Below, piece after piece: positions 35,861 through 43,833 of a stretch of 64,000 nt of DNA. The stretch is taken from the NCBI GenBank assembly GCA_964538485.1, contig CAZIHJ010000001.1, forward strand, positions 1-64,000, written 5' to 3'. The stretch comes from JBJXHC01 sp964538485 (GTDB taxonomy: Bacteria > Bacteroidota > Ignavibacteria > UBA10030 > UBA6906). The notes beneath the pieces are model-generated. The model worked only from the letters and a program-made list of their open reading frames with translations. It had not been told where the DNA came from and made no database searches. Positions within the stretch are counted from its first letter, which is position 1, and each line of letters starts with the position of its first letter. A program made the translations under genes and the position numbers.

Positions 35861-35924
35861 ATTCTTGTTGTTCGCACAACGTGCGCAGGATACAGTTACT
35901 CACACACATATCTGAGATGACCGT

Positions 35925-37049
35925 ATGAGCAAATATACTATTGCCTGGTTGCCCGGCGACGGAATAGGCAATGACGTAATGGAAGCTGCACGGATTGTAC
36001 TTGATGCAGTGCACCTTGACGCAGACTACGTTCACGGCGACATCGGATGGGAATTCTGGTGTCGTGAAGGCGATGCTTTTCCCCGGCGTACCATCGATCT
36101 TCTCCACCATGTCGATGCAGCGATGTTTGGTGCGATTACCTCCAAACCGGTCAAATCAGCTGAAACAGAACTGGCACCTGCACTCCAGGGCAAGGGCCTT
36201 GTGTACCGGTCGCCCATTGTTCGCATGCGCCAATTGTTCGATCTCTATACGTGCCTTCGTCCGTGTAAAGCGTATCCCGGCAATCCCTTGAATTTCAAAG
36301 AAGGCATCGACCTTACGGTATTCAGAGAGAACACTGAAGACCTCTATGCCGGCGTGGAGTTTAGTCCTGTTCCTGTTGAGTTATCCAGTCTGCTGACGAG
36401 TATCTCCAAACCGTTTGAAGCGTTCAAGAATCTATCGGGCGACGAGTATACGGTGTCCTGCAAAATCAACACCAGGAAGGGTTCCGAGCGAATTGTCCGG
36501 GCTGCATTCGAGTTTGCACGCAAGAACGATCGAAAGAAGGTCACTGTGGTACACAAAGCCAACGTCGTCCGCGCAACTGATGGCATGTTCCTTGACGAAG
36601 CAAAGAAAGTCTCGCGGGAATTCCCCGAAATTGTGATGGACGATGCCAATGTTGACGCCATCTGCATGTGGTTGCTGAAGAACCCTCTCAGCTATGATGT
36701 CCTTGTTGCGCCGAATCTGTACGGAGACATCATCTCCGACCTCGCGGCGCAGATGGTCGGTGGGCTGGGCTTTGGCTGCTCGGGCAACATCGGCAAGAGG
36801 CTTGCGGTATTTGAACCGTCCCATGGATCCGCGCCGAAGTATGCAGGACAAAATAAAGTGAATCCCATTGCCACCATATTGGCGGCAAAGATGATGATGG
36901 AGTGGCTCGGAGAAACAGAGAAGGCCGAGCGCGTTGAGCGTGCAACGGCCTCCGTGATCAAGGCGGGCAGAGTGCGGACCTACGATATGGGTGGGCACAA
37001 TACCACGCGCGAAATGGCGGAAGAAATCACGAGACATCTGACCGACTAG
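35925..37049 (+). CDS. Isocitrate/isopropylmalate dehydrogenase-family enzyme
   Basis: This 374-residue protein is an NAD(P)-dependent beta-decarboxylating dehydrogenase. The G-D-G-I-G start, the F-R-E-N-T-E-D-L-Y motif, the catalytic-type K-A-N-V segment, D-A-N-V-D-A and the N-L-Y-G-D-I-I-S-D metal-binding motif are all present. The family covers isocitrate, homoisocitrate, 3-isopropylmalate, 3-methylmalate and tartrate as substrates; the motifs do not settle which. It is followed within 12 bases by an HMG-CoA-lyase-like gene and later by LeuC/LeuD-like genes, so a 2-alkylmalate-type substrate is plausible. Confidence 0.82.
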   Translation: MSKYTIAWLPGDGIGNDVMEAARIVLDAVHLDADYVHGDIGWEFWCREGDAFPRRTIDLLHHVDAAMFGAITSKPVKSAETELAPALQGKGLVYRSPIVRMRQLFDLYTCLRPCKAYPGNPLNFKEGIDLTVFRENTEDLYAGVEFSPVPVELSSLLTSISKPFEAFKNLSGDEYTVSCKINTRKGSERIVRAAFEFARKNDRKKVTVVHKANVVRATDGMFLDEAKKVSREFPEIVMDDANVDAICMWLLKNPLSYDVLVAPNLYGDIISDLAAQMVGGLGFGCSGNIGKRLAVFEPSHGSAPKYAGQNKVNPIATILAAKMMMEWLGETEKAERVERATASVIKAGRVRTYDMGGHNTTREMAEEITRHLTD

Positions 37050-37061
37050 GTGGAGACAACG

Positions 37062-37979
37062 ATGAATGATATCATCATACACGAAGTTGGTTTGCGGGAT
37101 GGTCTGCAGATGGAGAAGCAAATCGTTCCTATGGCGCAAAAAGCGAAATGGGTCGAGCAGCTCATCGATGCGGGAGTGGATATCATTCAGCTTGGCTCGT
37201 TTGTTCATCCCGAGAAAGTCCCGCAGATGGCTGATACCGATGGACTGTTTCAGTATTTCACCAACATTGAACGACCGTCCGGCGTGATGTTCTCAGGTCT
37301 CGTCCTCAACGAGAAGGGATTTGATCGAGGTCTTGCGTGTGGAGTTGAGATGTTTTGCCTGGGTGTGTCCGCGAGTGAAACCCACAGCCGGAAGAACACC
37401 GGCATGTCGGTGAATGAGGCAACCGATCGGATCATTGCAATTGCACTACGGGCTATTGAAGCCGGGAGAACAGTACAGGTGTCGGTGCAATCGGCATTTG
37501 GATGCGGGTACGAAGGCCACGTTCCACAGGAACGGGTGATGAGGATTGTTGAACGCTACTTGAATGCCGGACTGCGGAATATCAGTCTCGCCGATACTGC
37601 AGGTCATGCCACGCCGGACCAGGTGGAGAGAATGTTTGCATCAGTCATGGAATGCGACGAAGGCGTTCAATACGCCTGTCACTTTCATAACACATATGGG
37701 CTTGGACTCGCAAACGCATATGCAGCGATGAAGACGGGAGTGAAGTATTTTGAATCATCGGTCGGTGGGCTCGGTGGTTGCCCATTCACGAAGATCGCCG
37801 GAGGCAACGTCTGTACTGAAGATCTCGTACATATGCTGCAACGGATGGAACGCCGACACGATATAACATTGGAGGGTCTCATCGAGGTTGCAAAAGACAT
37901 GAATGTGTTTTTCGATCGCGAGTTGCCGGGGACGATTTACAAGACCGGAAAGATCGTTGAGAATCACACTGTACAGTAA
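37062..37979 (+). CDS. HMG-CoA lyase-family enzyme
   Basis: This 305-residue DRE-TIM metallolyase has R12-D13 (RDGLQ), the H-x-H metal ligands in CHFHNTYG, the catalytic-loop C240 in GLGGCP, and the N-V-C-T-E-D-L segment. These match 3-hydroxy-3-methylglutaryl-CoA lyase, which cleaves the CoA ester to acetyl-CoA and acetoacetate. Relatives cleave citramalyl-CoA to acetyl-CoA and pyruvate by the same chemistry. The ATG at 37062 follows GTGGAGA. With a CaiB/BaiF CoA-transferase and a LeuCD-like isomerase nearby, cleavage of citramalyl-CoA or a homologue is a good alternative. Confidence 0.82.
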   Translation: MNDIIIHEVGLRDGLQMEKQIVPMAQKAKWVEQLIDAGVDIIQLGSFVHPEKVPQMADTDGLFQYFTNIERPSGVMFSGLVLNEKGFDRGLACGVEMFCLGVSASETHSRKNTGMSVNEATDRIIAIALRAIEAGRTVQVSVQSAFGCGYEGHVPQERVMRIVERYLNAGLRNISLADTAGHATPDQVERMFASVMECDEGVQYACHFHNTYGLGLANAYAAMKTGVKYFESSVGGLGGCPFTKIAGGNVCTEDLVHMLQRMERRHDITLEGLIEVAKDMNVFFDRELPGTIYKTGKIVENHTVQ

Positions 37980-37998
37980 TTGATCCGGAGGGTGAGAT

Positions 37999-38466
37999 AT
38001 GCATTGTAGCTGTGGAAGTCCGGTAAATCACTTGGATGATTTTTGTCCGCATTGCGGTGCACTGCTTCTGGAAGAAGTTCACTGCAGCAGACATTCCCCG
38101 GAGAAAGCCCTTGGTGTGTGCATTATTTGTTCCAAACCCTTTTGTGCGACTTGTGGCGGATGGTTAGGCGGTCTCTTCTTGTGCAATGAACATCGTGGAT
38201 ATGAAGTCATTGAAGGAATGGCAAAAGTATTCGGGGGAAGTGACGGTGCACAGGTTGAGCATGCAAAGAATTGTTTGGAGAAAAGCGATTTACATCCTTT
38301 CTTTTTTTCTCGAAAAGCGACCCCTGGTCCCGACCACGCATTGTTCAGAGAGCTCGATGGTCACATCGTCGACGAGTACAAGGTCATGGTTCCGTGCAAT
38401 GAAGTGATGAAGGCGGAGGATGTGTTGAAGAAATTGGACCTGGTCGAAATGGACAAAACAAGTTGA
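37999..38466 (+). CDS. Zinc-ribbon/B-box protein with a DUF2007-like domain
   Basis: This 155-residue protein begins with a zinc ribbon (C-x-C ... CPHC), followed by a B-box-like zinc finger (C-x2-H ... CIIC ... CATC ... C-x2-H, about residues 30-68) and a C-terminal domain that resembles the DUF2007 putative signalling module (AKNCLEKSDL ... EVMKAEDVLKKL). The start follows GGAGG. It sits between two CoA-ester enzymes and is more likely an accessory or regulatory protein than an enzyme. The function is unknown. Confidence 0.65.
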   Translation: MHCSCGSPVNHLDDFCPHCGALLLEEVHCSRHSPEKALGVCIICSKPFCATCGGWLGGLFLCNEHRGYEVIEGMAKVFGGSDGAQVEHAKNCLEKSDLHPFFFSRKATPGPDHALFRELDGHIVDEYKVMVPCNEVMKAEDVLKKLDLVEMDKTS

Positions 38467-38483
38467 AGCGCCGAGGAGAAATT

Positions 38484-39683
38484 GTGACACAAGCACTGCT
38501 CTCAGGCATTCGTGTTCTTGATCTGACGAATGTTCTCTCGGGACCGTTTGCAACACTTCATCTCTCGTTGCTGGGAGCCGAGGTCATCAAGATCGAGAAT
38601 CCTGTCGATGGTGACCTTGCGCGCAAGCTTGGCAGCGTTCCCGAGTTAAACGACCAACTCATGGGAACGAGTTTCCTCGCCCAGAACGCGAATAAGAAAT
38701 CGCTCACACTGAATCTCAAAGAGACGGAAGCAAAAAAAATATTTCTGAAGCTTGTCAAAACAGCCGACATTGTGGTCGAAAACTTTCGTCCCGATGTTAT
38801 GAACCGCCTTGGGCTCGGGTATGATGTACTCAGGAAGAATAATACGGCGCTTATCTACTGTGGCATCTCCGGCTTCGGTGCCACGGGACCGGATGCAATG
38901 AAACCCGCGTACGATCAGATCATCCAGGGACTCAGTGGTGTCATGGCCATCAACGGCGATGAGAGCTTGAATCCGCTGCGTTGCGGGTTCCCAGTGTGTG
39001 ATACCGTCGGAGGATTGAACGCTGCGTTTGCCATCATGGCTGCCTTGTTCCATCGCGAACGGACAGGGGAGGGGCAGTTCATTGATGTGGCGCTTCTTGA
39101 TTCCGTAATGCCGCTCATGGGTTGGGTGGCGGCAAACCTTCTCATCGGTCACCAGCAGCCGGTACTGATGGGAAATGACAACTTCACTGCCGCACCATCG
39201 GGGATGTTCGTCACGAAGGACGGCCATATCAACATTGCCGCCAATAAGCAGGAGCAATGGGAAGCCGTTGCGGACGTACTTGGTGTTCCCGGGCTCACAC
39301 AGGACCCTCGCTTTGAAAAGCGTGATGCGCGTAAAAGAAACCGGAAGGTTCTTACGTTATTGTTGGAGGAAAAATTGAAAGAGAGGGAGACAGCATACTG
39401 GGTGGAAACACTCAATGCAAAGGGCGTTCCTTCGGGTGAGATTCTTGGTCTTGAAGCCGCACTGGACCAGCAGCAGGTGAAGCATCGCGATGCAATTCAG
39501 TCTGTTCATGCCGACGGTATCGGGGATCTCAAGTTGTTCAATTTGACTGCAAAGTTTGAGAAGACTCCGGGGAACGTAACATGTGCTCCGCCGAAGCTCG
39601 GTGCGCATACAAACGAATTCCTTCGCGAATTGGGTTATTCCAATGTGGAGATAGAGCAGCTTCGTGAGCGAAGGGTTGTGTAG
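38484..39683 (+). CDS. CaiB/BaiF-family (class III) CoA-transferase
   Basis: This 399-residue enzyme transfers CoA between an acyl-CoA and a carboxylic acid. Family segments are clear: the N-terminal R-V-L-D-L-T-x-V-L-S-G-P-F, G-A-E-V-I-K-I-E-N-P, and the catalytic D144 in PAYDQIIQG. The GTG at 38484 follows CGAGGAG; an upstream TTG would overlap the zinc-finger gene. Characterised relatives act on formate/oxalate, carnitine, mesaconate or citramalate. The surrounding isomerase and lyase suggest activation of a 2-alkylmalate such as citramalate, which is an inference. Confidence 0.85.
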   Translation: MTQALLSGIRVLDLTNVLSGPFATLHLSLLGAEVIKIENPVDGDLARKLGSVPELNDQLMGTSFLAQNANKKSLTLNLKETEAKKIFLKLVKTADIVVENFRPDVMNRLGLGYDVLRKNNTALIYCGISGFGATGPDAMKPAYDQIIQGLSGVMAINGDESLNPLRCGFPVCDTVGGLNAAFAIMAALFHRERTGEGQFIDVALLDSVMPLMGWVAANLLIGHQQPVLMGNDNFTAAPSGMFVTKDGHINIAANKQEQWEAVADVLGVPGLTQDPRFEKRDARKRNRKVLTLLLEEKLKERETAYWVETLNAKGVPSGEILGLEAALDQQQVKHRDAIQSVHADGIGDLKLFNLTAKFEKTPGNVTCAPPKLGAHTNEFLRELGYSNVEIEQLRERRVV

Positions 39684-39703
39684 CATATCAGCGAGTGTGT
39701 GCA

Positions 39704-40993
39704 ATGGGTATGACAATAGTTGAAAAGATTCTGGCCCGCGCGTCAGGGTACAAAGCGGTGAAAGCCGGTGATGTGGTGGAGCCGTCAGTCGATCTCGCAA
39801 TGTCGCATGAGAACGCGGCACTGGTGATCAATCAGTTTCTCGAAATCTTTGAAGGTACTGGTGTCACACCGGAGGTGTGGAGTTCGCCAAGGGTTGCAAT
39901 CATCTTTGATCATCGCGTTCCGGCGGAATCAGCGAAGACCGCGACGAACCAGAAAAAGGTCCGGGAGTTTGTAGCGAAACACATGATCAATAAATTCCAT
40001 GACATTCGGGGTGATCGCGGTGGAATTTGTCACCAGATTCTCCCTGAAAGCGGCTACGTTCGTCCCGGCTCAGTGGTTGTGGGTACGGATTCACATACGA
40101 CCAGCCATGGCGCTCTTGGCGCGTTTGCCTTTGGGATCGGGGCAACCGAGATGGCGAGTGTCTGGGCGCTCGGTACGGTCCTCAACGTGGAAGTGCCCGA
40201 GACGATCAAGGTGAATGTGCACGGGAGTTTCCCCCCCTTCGTCGGGCCTAAAGATTTGATTCTCCACCTCATCGGCAAGATCAGTGCGCAGGGGGCGAAT
40301 TTCAGGGTCATTGAGTTCCATGGCGACACAATCCGGGCAATGTCCACTTCGGGGCGTTTGGTTCTCTGCAATATGTCTGTCGAAGCTGGCGCAACATCCG
40401 GCATCGTTCCTGCCGATGAAGAATCGATCCGATACCTCAGGGACGAAGCCGGCGTAAACGATCCGCTGACCCCGGTTTTGCCCGACAATAATGCGACATA
40501 CATCCAGGAGATCGATATTGATGTGTCGAATCTCGGACCACAGGTTGCCTGTCCGCACACGGTTGATAATGTCAAATCCGTTGAGAGTGTCATGGGAACA
40601 TCTGTCCACCAGATCGTCATCGGGTCGTGCACAAACGGCAGATTGGATGACCTTCAGGTAGCCGCAGAGATTATCAGAGGAAAGAAGGTTTCGAAGAACA
40701 CCCGTATGCTTGTTTTTCCGGCAAGCGGCAAGATCTATGGTGAGGCGCTTGAGCGAGGGTACATCATGGACTTCATGAAGGCCGGAGCCGTGGTGATGAA
40801 CCCGGGGTGTGGGCCGTGTCTCGGCATACATGAAGGTGCGTTGGCCGACGGTGAGGTTGCCCTCTCGACGACAAACAGAAATTTCAAAGGACGGATGGGA
40901 AACCCGAAATCTGAAGTATATCTCTGCTCACCTGCCGTTGCCGCGGCATCAGCCATTACCGGGATGATCACCGATCCGCGGAAAGGGGGATAA
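39704..40993 (+). CDS. LeuC/homoaconitase-type hydro-lyase, large subunit
   Basis: This 429-residue aconitase-superfamily large subunit has the three [4Fe-4S] ligands C309 (GSCTNGRLDD), C369 and C372 (NPGCGPCLG). Its length and the MGMTIVEKILA start are those of the short, two-subunit isopropylmalate isomerase/homoaconitase type found in archaea and many anaerobes. It catalyses hydroxyl migration by dehydration and rehydration of a 2-hydroxy acid; the exact substrate is not fixed by these motifs. The small subunit follows after four bases. Confidence 0.86.
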   Translation: MGMTIVEKILARASGYKAVKAGDVVEPSVDLAMSHENAALVINQFLEIFEGTGVTPEVWSSPRVAIIFDHRVPAESAKTATNQKKVREFVAKHMINKFHDIRGDRGGICHQILPESGYVRPGSVVVGTDSHTTSHGALGAFAFGIGATEMASVWALGTVLNVEVPETIKVNVHGSFPPFVGPKDLILHLIGKISAQGANFRVIEFHGDTIRAMSTSGRLVLCNMSVEAGATSGIVPADEESIRYLRDEAGVNDPLTPVLPDNNATYIQEIDIDVSNLGPQVACPHTVDNVKSVESVMGTSVHQIVIGSCTNGRLDDLQVAAEIIRGKKVSKNTRMLVFPASGKIYGEALERGYIMDFMKAGAVVMNPGCGPCLGIHEGALADGEVALSTTNRNFKGRMGNPKSEVYLCSPAVAAASAITGMITDPRKGG

Positions 40994-40997
40994 TGAT

Positions 40998-41516
40998 ATG
41001 GCAAAGGTAGTCCTGGCTGTTGGCGACGATATCTCCACCGATGTTATCTATCCGGGCAGGTTCATGGCAACAGTTCTTCCCGCTGAAACACCACAGTTCG
41101 CATTTGCGGACAATACCGGGTTCAACGCGAAGTTGAAATCGAAACAAATTGCTGGCGGGAGTATCATTGTGGCAGGGAGGAATTTTGGATGCGGTTCGTC
41201 ACGCGAACAAGCCGTCTCCACTCTCAAAGGTCATGATCTGGTGATCGTTGCAAAGAGCTTTGCGCGCATTTTCTTGCAGAATTCCGTGAACCTTGGATTG
41301 CAGTTGGTTGAAGCGCCGGAAATCGAAGCGTCTGAAAATGACGAATTGGATATCGACGCGGACATTGTTGAAAACAAGACGACAGGAAAACGGTTCAACA
41401 TCATTGCTTTCCCGAAGACCCGACAAGAGATCATTGCTTCAGGTGGATTAATACCCCATACGAGAAAGTTGATCATGGAGAGGCGGAGGGGAGTTTCTCA
41501 ACGGAAAAATGCTTAA
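40998..41516 (+). CDS. LeuD/homoaconitase-type hydro-lyase, small subunit
   Basis: This 172-residue small subunit carries the conserved N-F-G-C-G-S-S-R-E-Q-A active-site loop and the D-D-I-S-T-D-V-I start. In methanogen enzymes a short loop after this start sets specificity, with YLV in isopropylmalate isomerase and YLR in homoaconitase. Here the loop reads R-F-M-A-T, matching neither, so the substrate may be another 2-alkylmalate. It follows the large-subunit gene immediately and completes the enzyme. Confidence 0.85.
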   Translation: MAKVVLAVGDDISTDVIYPGRFMATVLPAETPQFAFADNTGFNAKLKSKQIAGGSIIVAGRNFGCGSSREQAVSTLKGHDLVIVAKSFARIFLQNSVNLGLQLVEAPEIEASENDELDIDADIVENKTTGKRFNIIAFPKTRQEIIASGGLIPHTRKLIMERRRGVSQRKNA

Positions 41517-41556
41517 CTACTTCTGATTATTCCAATCACTACATGTGAGAAGAGAC

Positions 41557-42039
41557 ATGGAATCCATTGAACAACCCAAAGTGAGACATCGATCATTTTC
41601 CTACACGACAAATCTCTCCTGGGCGGAAGGCAGAATCGGGACGATGACATCCGAGGGGAAGCCGACTCTCAAGATATCAAGTCCGCCGGAGTTCAAAGGC
41701 AACGCCGGCTATTGGACGCCGGAGGATGTTTTTGTCGGCTCTGTAGAGATGTGTCAGATGCTCACATTTATTGGAATTGCCCAGAAACAAAATGTTCCGT
41801 TCGTATCATACAAGAGTTCTGCCAAGGGTACACTGGAGTTTATTGACGGACAGTACCGGTTTACGCATATCGTTATTACTCCGGTAGTAGTGGTGGACGA
41901 GCCGGGGACAGAGTCTCAAATCAACGCAGTCCTTCGTGAAGCCCACAAGAAATGCCTTATCGCAAACTCTATTACGGCAATTGTGGAGGTCAACCCTACG
42001 ATCCAGTTGAAAGAGAGAATCGCCGGTGAAGTTATCTGA
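41557..42039 (+). CDS. OsmC/Ohr-family protein
   Basis: This 160-residue protein has the OsmC fold pattern with both redox-type cysteines, one in V-E-M-C-Q-M-L and one in H-K-K-C-L-I-A-N-S. OsmC and Ohr use this pair to reduce organic hydroperoxides. The ATG at 41557 follows GAGAAGAG; a GTG four codons upstream is possible. It closes the metabolic cluster. A protective role for the Fe-S enzymes upstream is plausible; the reductant is unknown. Confidence 0.82.
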   Translation: MESIEQPKVRHRSFSYTTNLSWAEGRIGTMTSEGKPTLKISSPPEFKGNAGYWTPEDVFVGSVEMCQMLTFIGIAQKQNVPFVSYKSSAKGTLEFIDGQYRFTHIVITPVVVVDEPGTESQINAVLREAHKKCLIANSITAIVEVNPTIQLKERIAGEVI

Positions 42040-42086
42040 TGTGTGTGGTGCCACCGTTCAAAGTTAAGAAAACGGCGCGCGACCCA

Positions 42087-42100
42087 TTCTCACATCTGAA
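42087..42100 (+). promoter_or_regulatory. Candidate enhancer site TTCTCACATCTGAA before hemN
   Basis: TTCTCACATCTGAA lies about 100 bases before the predicted sigma54 start of hemN and differs at only two positions from the element at 25786-25799. The shared pattern is TTCTCAnnTCTGAA. Confidence 0.45.
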
Positions 42101-42150
42101 AATCCGATTCACCCGTGGATCAACGGGCGTTATTCCTTCCCAAATTTAAC

Positions 42151-42170
42151 AAATCGATGTGCATTGATTT
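42151..42170. promoter_or_regulatory. 20-bp palindrome abutting the hemN -24 element
   Basis: AAATCGATGTGCATTGATTT is a dyad (AAATC-x-ATG, centre TG, CAT-x-GATTT) whose last base is the first base of the -24 element. It resembles a regulator operator. It is not the usual FNR site (TTGAT-N4-ATCAA), since the half-sites are the other way round. The bound factor is unknown. Confidence 0.4.
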
Positions 42171-42184
42171 GGCACCCCCTTTGT
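42170..42184 (+). promoter_or_regulatory. Sigma54 promoter (-24/-12) of hemN
   Basis: TGGCACCCCCTTTGT has GG (42171-42172) and GT (42183-42184) at the right 12-base spacing and differs from consensus mainly by T for C at the last position. A start near 42195 would give an 18-base leader before the AGGAGGG ribosome site at 42201. Confidence 0.6.
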
Positions 42185-42212
42185 CACCTGAGTCAGCAAC
42201 AGGAGGGATTCC

Positions 42213-43607
42213 ATGATGTTTTCTTCGCCGTTGAAAGTAGATGTCGGTCTGCTCAGTAAGTATGATCGTCCCGGACCGCGATACACCAGTTATCCGACTG
42301 CCCCGATGTTTACGAGTGCATTTACCCCAGACGACTATCGGCGTGCCATAGTCGAGTCAAACCCGGCAACGGCAAACTCTGATATCTCACTCTATTTTCA
42401 TTTCCCCTTTTGTGACACATTATGCTATTTCTGCGGTTGCACCATGATGGTAACGCGCGACCGCAAGAGGATCTCAGAATATCTCCAGTACGTGAAAAAG
42501 GAAATCGATATTGTTGCTCCGCTGATTGCGGACAAGAGGAAGGTGATGCAGGTGCATTGGGGGGGTGGGACCCCCACGCACCTGACGCCAGAAGAGATAC
42601 TCGACATGGCAGGGTACATTCGGCGCTCCTTCAATATCGCTCCCGACGCCGAAATGAGTGTCGAGATTGACCCGCGTGAGTTGACGCAGAAACACCTTGG
42701 CGCACTACGACATGTTGGGTTTAACAGGGTGAGCATGGGGATTCAGGACTTCAACCCTCGCGTGCAGCATGCCGTCAATCGTGTGCAGCCGGAGGAGTTG
42801 TCATTGCAAGTCTACAAGTGGGCAACCGCGCTTGAGTTCGAAAGCATCAACGTGGACCTGATCTACGGACTTCCGTTGCAGACCATGAGCACGTTTCGGG
42901 ATACGTTGCAGAAAGTCATCCGCTTGCGCCCCGATCGGATTGCAGTCTTTAATTATGCCCACGTTCCCTGGATGAAGGCCCACCAACGTTTGATCCATGC
43001 AGAGGACCTTCCGAGCGCGGACGACAAACTCAATATTCTGAAAATGACAATTGAGATGCTCTGCTCTGACGGCTACGAGTATATCGGGATGGATCATTTT
43101 GCACGACCAAATGATGAGCTCACTGTGGCTCAACGGGAGAAGACGCTCAACCGGAATTTTCAGGGCTACTCGACAAAATCCGGTGCGGACCTGTACGGAT
43201 TTGGCATGTCATCCATCGGTAATATTCATGGCGTGTACGCTCAGAACGCCAAGACGCTGCCTGAGTACTACAAGGCCCTTGATCAAGGTACGCCGGCAAC
43301 GTACGTAGGATACCGGATGACGAATGATGATCACATCAGGAAGCATGTCATCGCGCGTCTCATGTGTGATCTTGAACTGAAAAAGTCCGATGTGGAGAAA
43401 CTGTTCAGCATCGACTTTGATGAGTACTTCGAGGAGGCGTTGGAACAACTGGAGACATTTGTGGATGACGATCTTGTGGAGCACACACTGAACGGGATAC
43501 GGATCATCGGCAACGGGCGGCTTGTTCTTCGCAACATCGCCATGTGCTTCGATGCGTACCTTGATACGATGCAGAAAGAGAAACCGGTGTTCTCGCGGAC
43601 TGTGTGA
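42213..43607 (+). CDS. hemN: Oxygen-independent coproporphyrinogen III oxidase
   Basis: This 464-residue radical-SAM enzyme decarboxylates coproporphyrinogen III without oxygen in haem synthesis. The cluster Cys are C67, C71 and C74 in FPFCDTLCYFCGC, matching true HemN rather than the haem chaperone HemW, and the N-terminal R-Y-T-S-Y-P-T-A motif agrees. The length equals E. coli HemN. It follows a strong ribosome site (AGGAGGG) and has its own sigma54-type promoter and a strong terminator, so it is monocistronic. It could supply haem for the nine-haem cytochrome at 20-22 kb. Confidence 0.93.
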   Translation: MMFSSPLKVDVGLLSKYDRPGPRYTSYPTAPMFTSAFTPDDYRRAIVESNPATANSDISLYFHFPFCDTLCYFCGCTMMVTRDRKRISEYLQYVKKEIDIVAPLIADKRKVMQVHWGGGTPTHLTPEEILDMAGYIRRSFNIAPDAEMSVEIDPRELTQKHLGALRHVGFNRVSMGIQDFNPRVQHAVNRVQPEELSLQVYKWATALEFESINVDLIYGLPLQTMSTFRDTLQKVIRLRPDRIAVFNYAHVPWMKAHQRLIHAEDLPSADDKLNILKMTIEMLCSDGYEYIGMDHFARPNDELTVAQREKTLNRNFQGYSTKSGADLYGFGMSSIGNIHGVYAQNAKTLPEYYKALDQGTPATYVGYRMTNDDHIRKHVIARLMCDLELKKSDVEKLFSIDFDEYFEEALEQLETFVDDDLVEHTLNGIRIIGNGRLVLRNIAMCFDAYLDTMQKEKPVFSRTV

Positions 43608-43632
43608 TATCCACATCCGTGGTGAACATAAA

Positions 43633-43660
43633 AGCCACCCTTGACGGGTGGCTTTTTTTT
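43633..43660 (+). terminator. Intrinsic terminator of hemN
   Basis: AGCCACCC (43633-43640) pairs with GGGTGGCT (43646-43653) around a 5-base loop and is followed by a run of seven more T. It is a textbook intrinsic terminator 25 bases beyond the hemN stop. Confidence 0.92.
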
Positions 43661-43833
43661 GAGGTCACGCACCCTCGGGATGCTCGGGTTGCGACGAGCA
43701 TATTGATCGTTGAATTTGTGAACACCTTCCGAGAGAATCCTTCTTCTCACGTCTGACAATAGCGAAGTGTATTCCTGTAAATTGTGCCGACATTCGCATC
43801 GCGATGGTGGCACGTTATTGGGGATGACCATGG

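Noticed and set aside
35841..35880. Possible sigma54 site CGGCATTCTTGTTGT before the IDH-like gene
   Set aside because: GG and GT are at the right spacing, but the match is weak and the bases also belong to a stem-loop; not convincing enough to list with the other five.
43808..43821. TGGCACGTTATTGG before the TonB receptor, resembling a sigma54 site
   Set aside because: The distance between the -24 and -12 elements is one base short, and sigma54 promoters do not tolerate that well.
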